A stretch of 64,000 bases of DNA from Antedon mediterranea (Eukaryota > Echinodermata > Crinoidea > Comatulida > Antedonidae). The stretch covers positions 4,064,922 to 4,128,921 of the forward strand of contig NC_092678.1 in the NCBI RefSeq assembly GCF_964355755.1, written 5' to 3'. Positions within the stretch are counted from its first letter, which is position 1. Each line of letters begins with the position of its first letter. Positions 62,726 through 64,000 of this stretch are shown one piece after another. The notes beneath the pieces were generated by a model that made no database searches, was not told the DNA's origin, and worked only from the letters and a program-made list of their open reading frames with translations. A program made the translations under genes and the position numbers.

Positions 62726-64000
62726 CTGTTTAAATAAAAGATACAGACAAATATATTAAAACTGTTTGATTTACGTTGTGATATATTTGGTTAACTTGAC
62801 TATGTGAACCAGTTTGTATTTGGTTCTCTCTAGCTAACAAAACAGTAGGCCTATTAGGTCTACGCTGTTAAGACAAGTATAATACATTACACGTACTTAA
62901 TAAAAAGTCACAATTTATCTAGGGTTGAATATCTGAAATGCTGTTTGTTTATTAGAATTTCGAAGTACTAATTGTTTTCAAATTACATTCGAAAATGTAA
63001 GTTGATACTTAAGTGTTTGTTCTTGCTGGTACCGTACTAATCTATAACATTAATGAATACCTCGCAGCATATAGCAAGATTTTCCTGCAGCCTTTCATAA
63101 GGTTTCTAGGGACAATAAAGTGTGTCAGAAAACATTCGGTAAGCTGTCACAATACAGCACGGCAATGAGCCCTCAGCAACACGCGCTTGTGGCAGACTAC
63201 GTGATGTAATAAGTGCTGTCAGCCATATATGGTAATGCTGACCAATATTGTTACTAATGTGCAAGAGACTATCGGAACTCAACTGGCACTGATTGGATTT
63301 AAATTGATCAGTATGGTTGATGTGTTTCTGAAAGATTGTAAAGCATTTACACACCTCGAAGCTGATGTCGTTATATTGTTATTTGCAATAATATTTCTTG
63401 GTGATGACGTCATCACTGATAGAAACATACGAAAATTAATTTAATAGGAAGGAGGCTCGCTCCCACCCATCCACTGTGTCAAACAAAGCCATATACATGG
63501 CTGCAATCGCGTGCTCAAGTTAGTTTTACCGACCAACCGACCGACATAGTGAGCTGTAGTAAAAATACCGTGTAGTAGAAAACCTCGCTTGCAAACTAGC
63601 CAAATCCATAGTATATTTGTGTTGGTCATTTACGATGTTTACAGTGTGGCTCATGGTGTTTCCTTCTTCTCCTCTGTATCAAGGATCCCCAGCCGAAGTT
63701 TCGATCGTCTCACTAAAATTATATGATTAAAATGAATTTCTACGATTCACCTCTAGGTGACCCTGTTATTCCAAACAATACCTCACTAGCAAATCAATAG
63801 TAGGCTACTCAACAACTGACGCGACTTACTGTTGATTTAAAGTACATTAGTTCAGATATTAGTTCATTTTATTGGAATTGATACATTGTTATTTTAATAA
63901 AGTAATTTATAGAAATTTTGAAACCTTTAATTTAGAGTGTTTATGTATTATATGTATTTATATTTGTACGAAGGATTCACGTTAGTATTTTGTCAAATAT
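62726..64000. other. Right flank; 5' side of the receptor gene
   Basis: It should hold an intron, and perhaps the signal-peptide exon, of the receptor gene. I tested several minus-strand donors (near 63065, 63526, 63610 and 63831). None gave a hydrophobic start exon ending in phase 1 as required. Open frames at 63106-63354 and 63229-63444 lie opposite each other and have no recognisable domain. Confidence 0.45.

Noticed and set aside
63060-63130. Possible signal-peptide exon (MKGCRKILLYAA) for the CUB receptor on the minus strand
   Set aside because: It ends in phase 2, whereas the CUB exon at 62725 needs phase 1; joining would create a stop. It is also too short to be a convincing signal peptide.

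Overview
The window is animal nuclear DNA: AT-rich, with split genes carrying GT-AG introns, long non-coding stretches, minisatellites and short inverted-repeat transposons. A histamine H1-type receptor, an ASBT-like SLC10 carrier, KLHDC10, an ABHD14A-like hydrolase and a metazoan U1 snRNA point to an invertebrate deuterostome. An echinoderm is my best guess, partly because the palindrome TAGGCCTA is very frequent; this is inference and the species is not proven.

Layout. 1-4418: non-coding, with a short tandem duplication at the left edge. 4419-5889 (-): three-exon SLC10-family transporter, reconstructed at 349 aa. 6860-10049 (-): eight-exon KLHDC10, reconstructed at 402 aa. 10050-12300: non-coding with local duplications. 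12300-13395: about 1.1 kb minisatellite. 13590-16215: a locus with two identical U1 snRNA genes in a tandem duplication. 16859-16887 (+): possible first coding exon of an unlocated gene. 19315-21207 (-): histamine H1-like GPCR in one coding exon, with a candidate promoter and leader exon about 25 kb upstream at 46926-47066. 21.3-46.9 kb: no recognisable gene; its presumed first intron. 47.5-49.6 kb: two minisatellites, then the 3' end of a truncated non-LTR retrotransposon (49.6-50.13 kb). 50.1-54.9 kb: non-coding, with a TATA-type promoter candidate and a fold-back element. 54968-56718 (+): ABHD14A-like alpha/beta hydrolase, 290 aa. 57879-62725 and probably beyond (-): single-pass receptor with CUB, LDLa and EGF domains and a PPxY cytoplasmic tail; its first exon was not found.

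The genes are independent transcription units, not a pathway or operon. ABHD14A and the CUB/LDLa/EGF receptor are convergent. SLC10 and KLHDC10 are head-to-tail on the minus strand. Exon boundaries were set by hand: every junction used has GT-AG ends and keeps reading phase, which is strong internal support, but none has been checked against transcripts.
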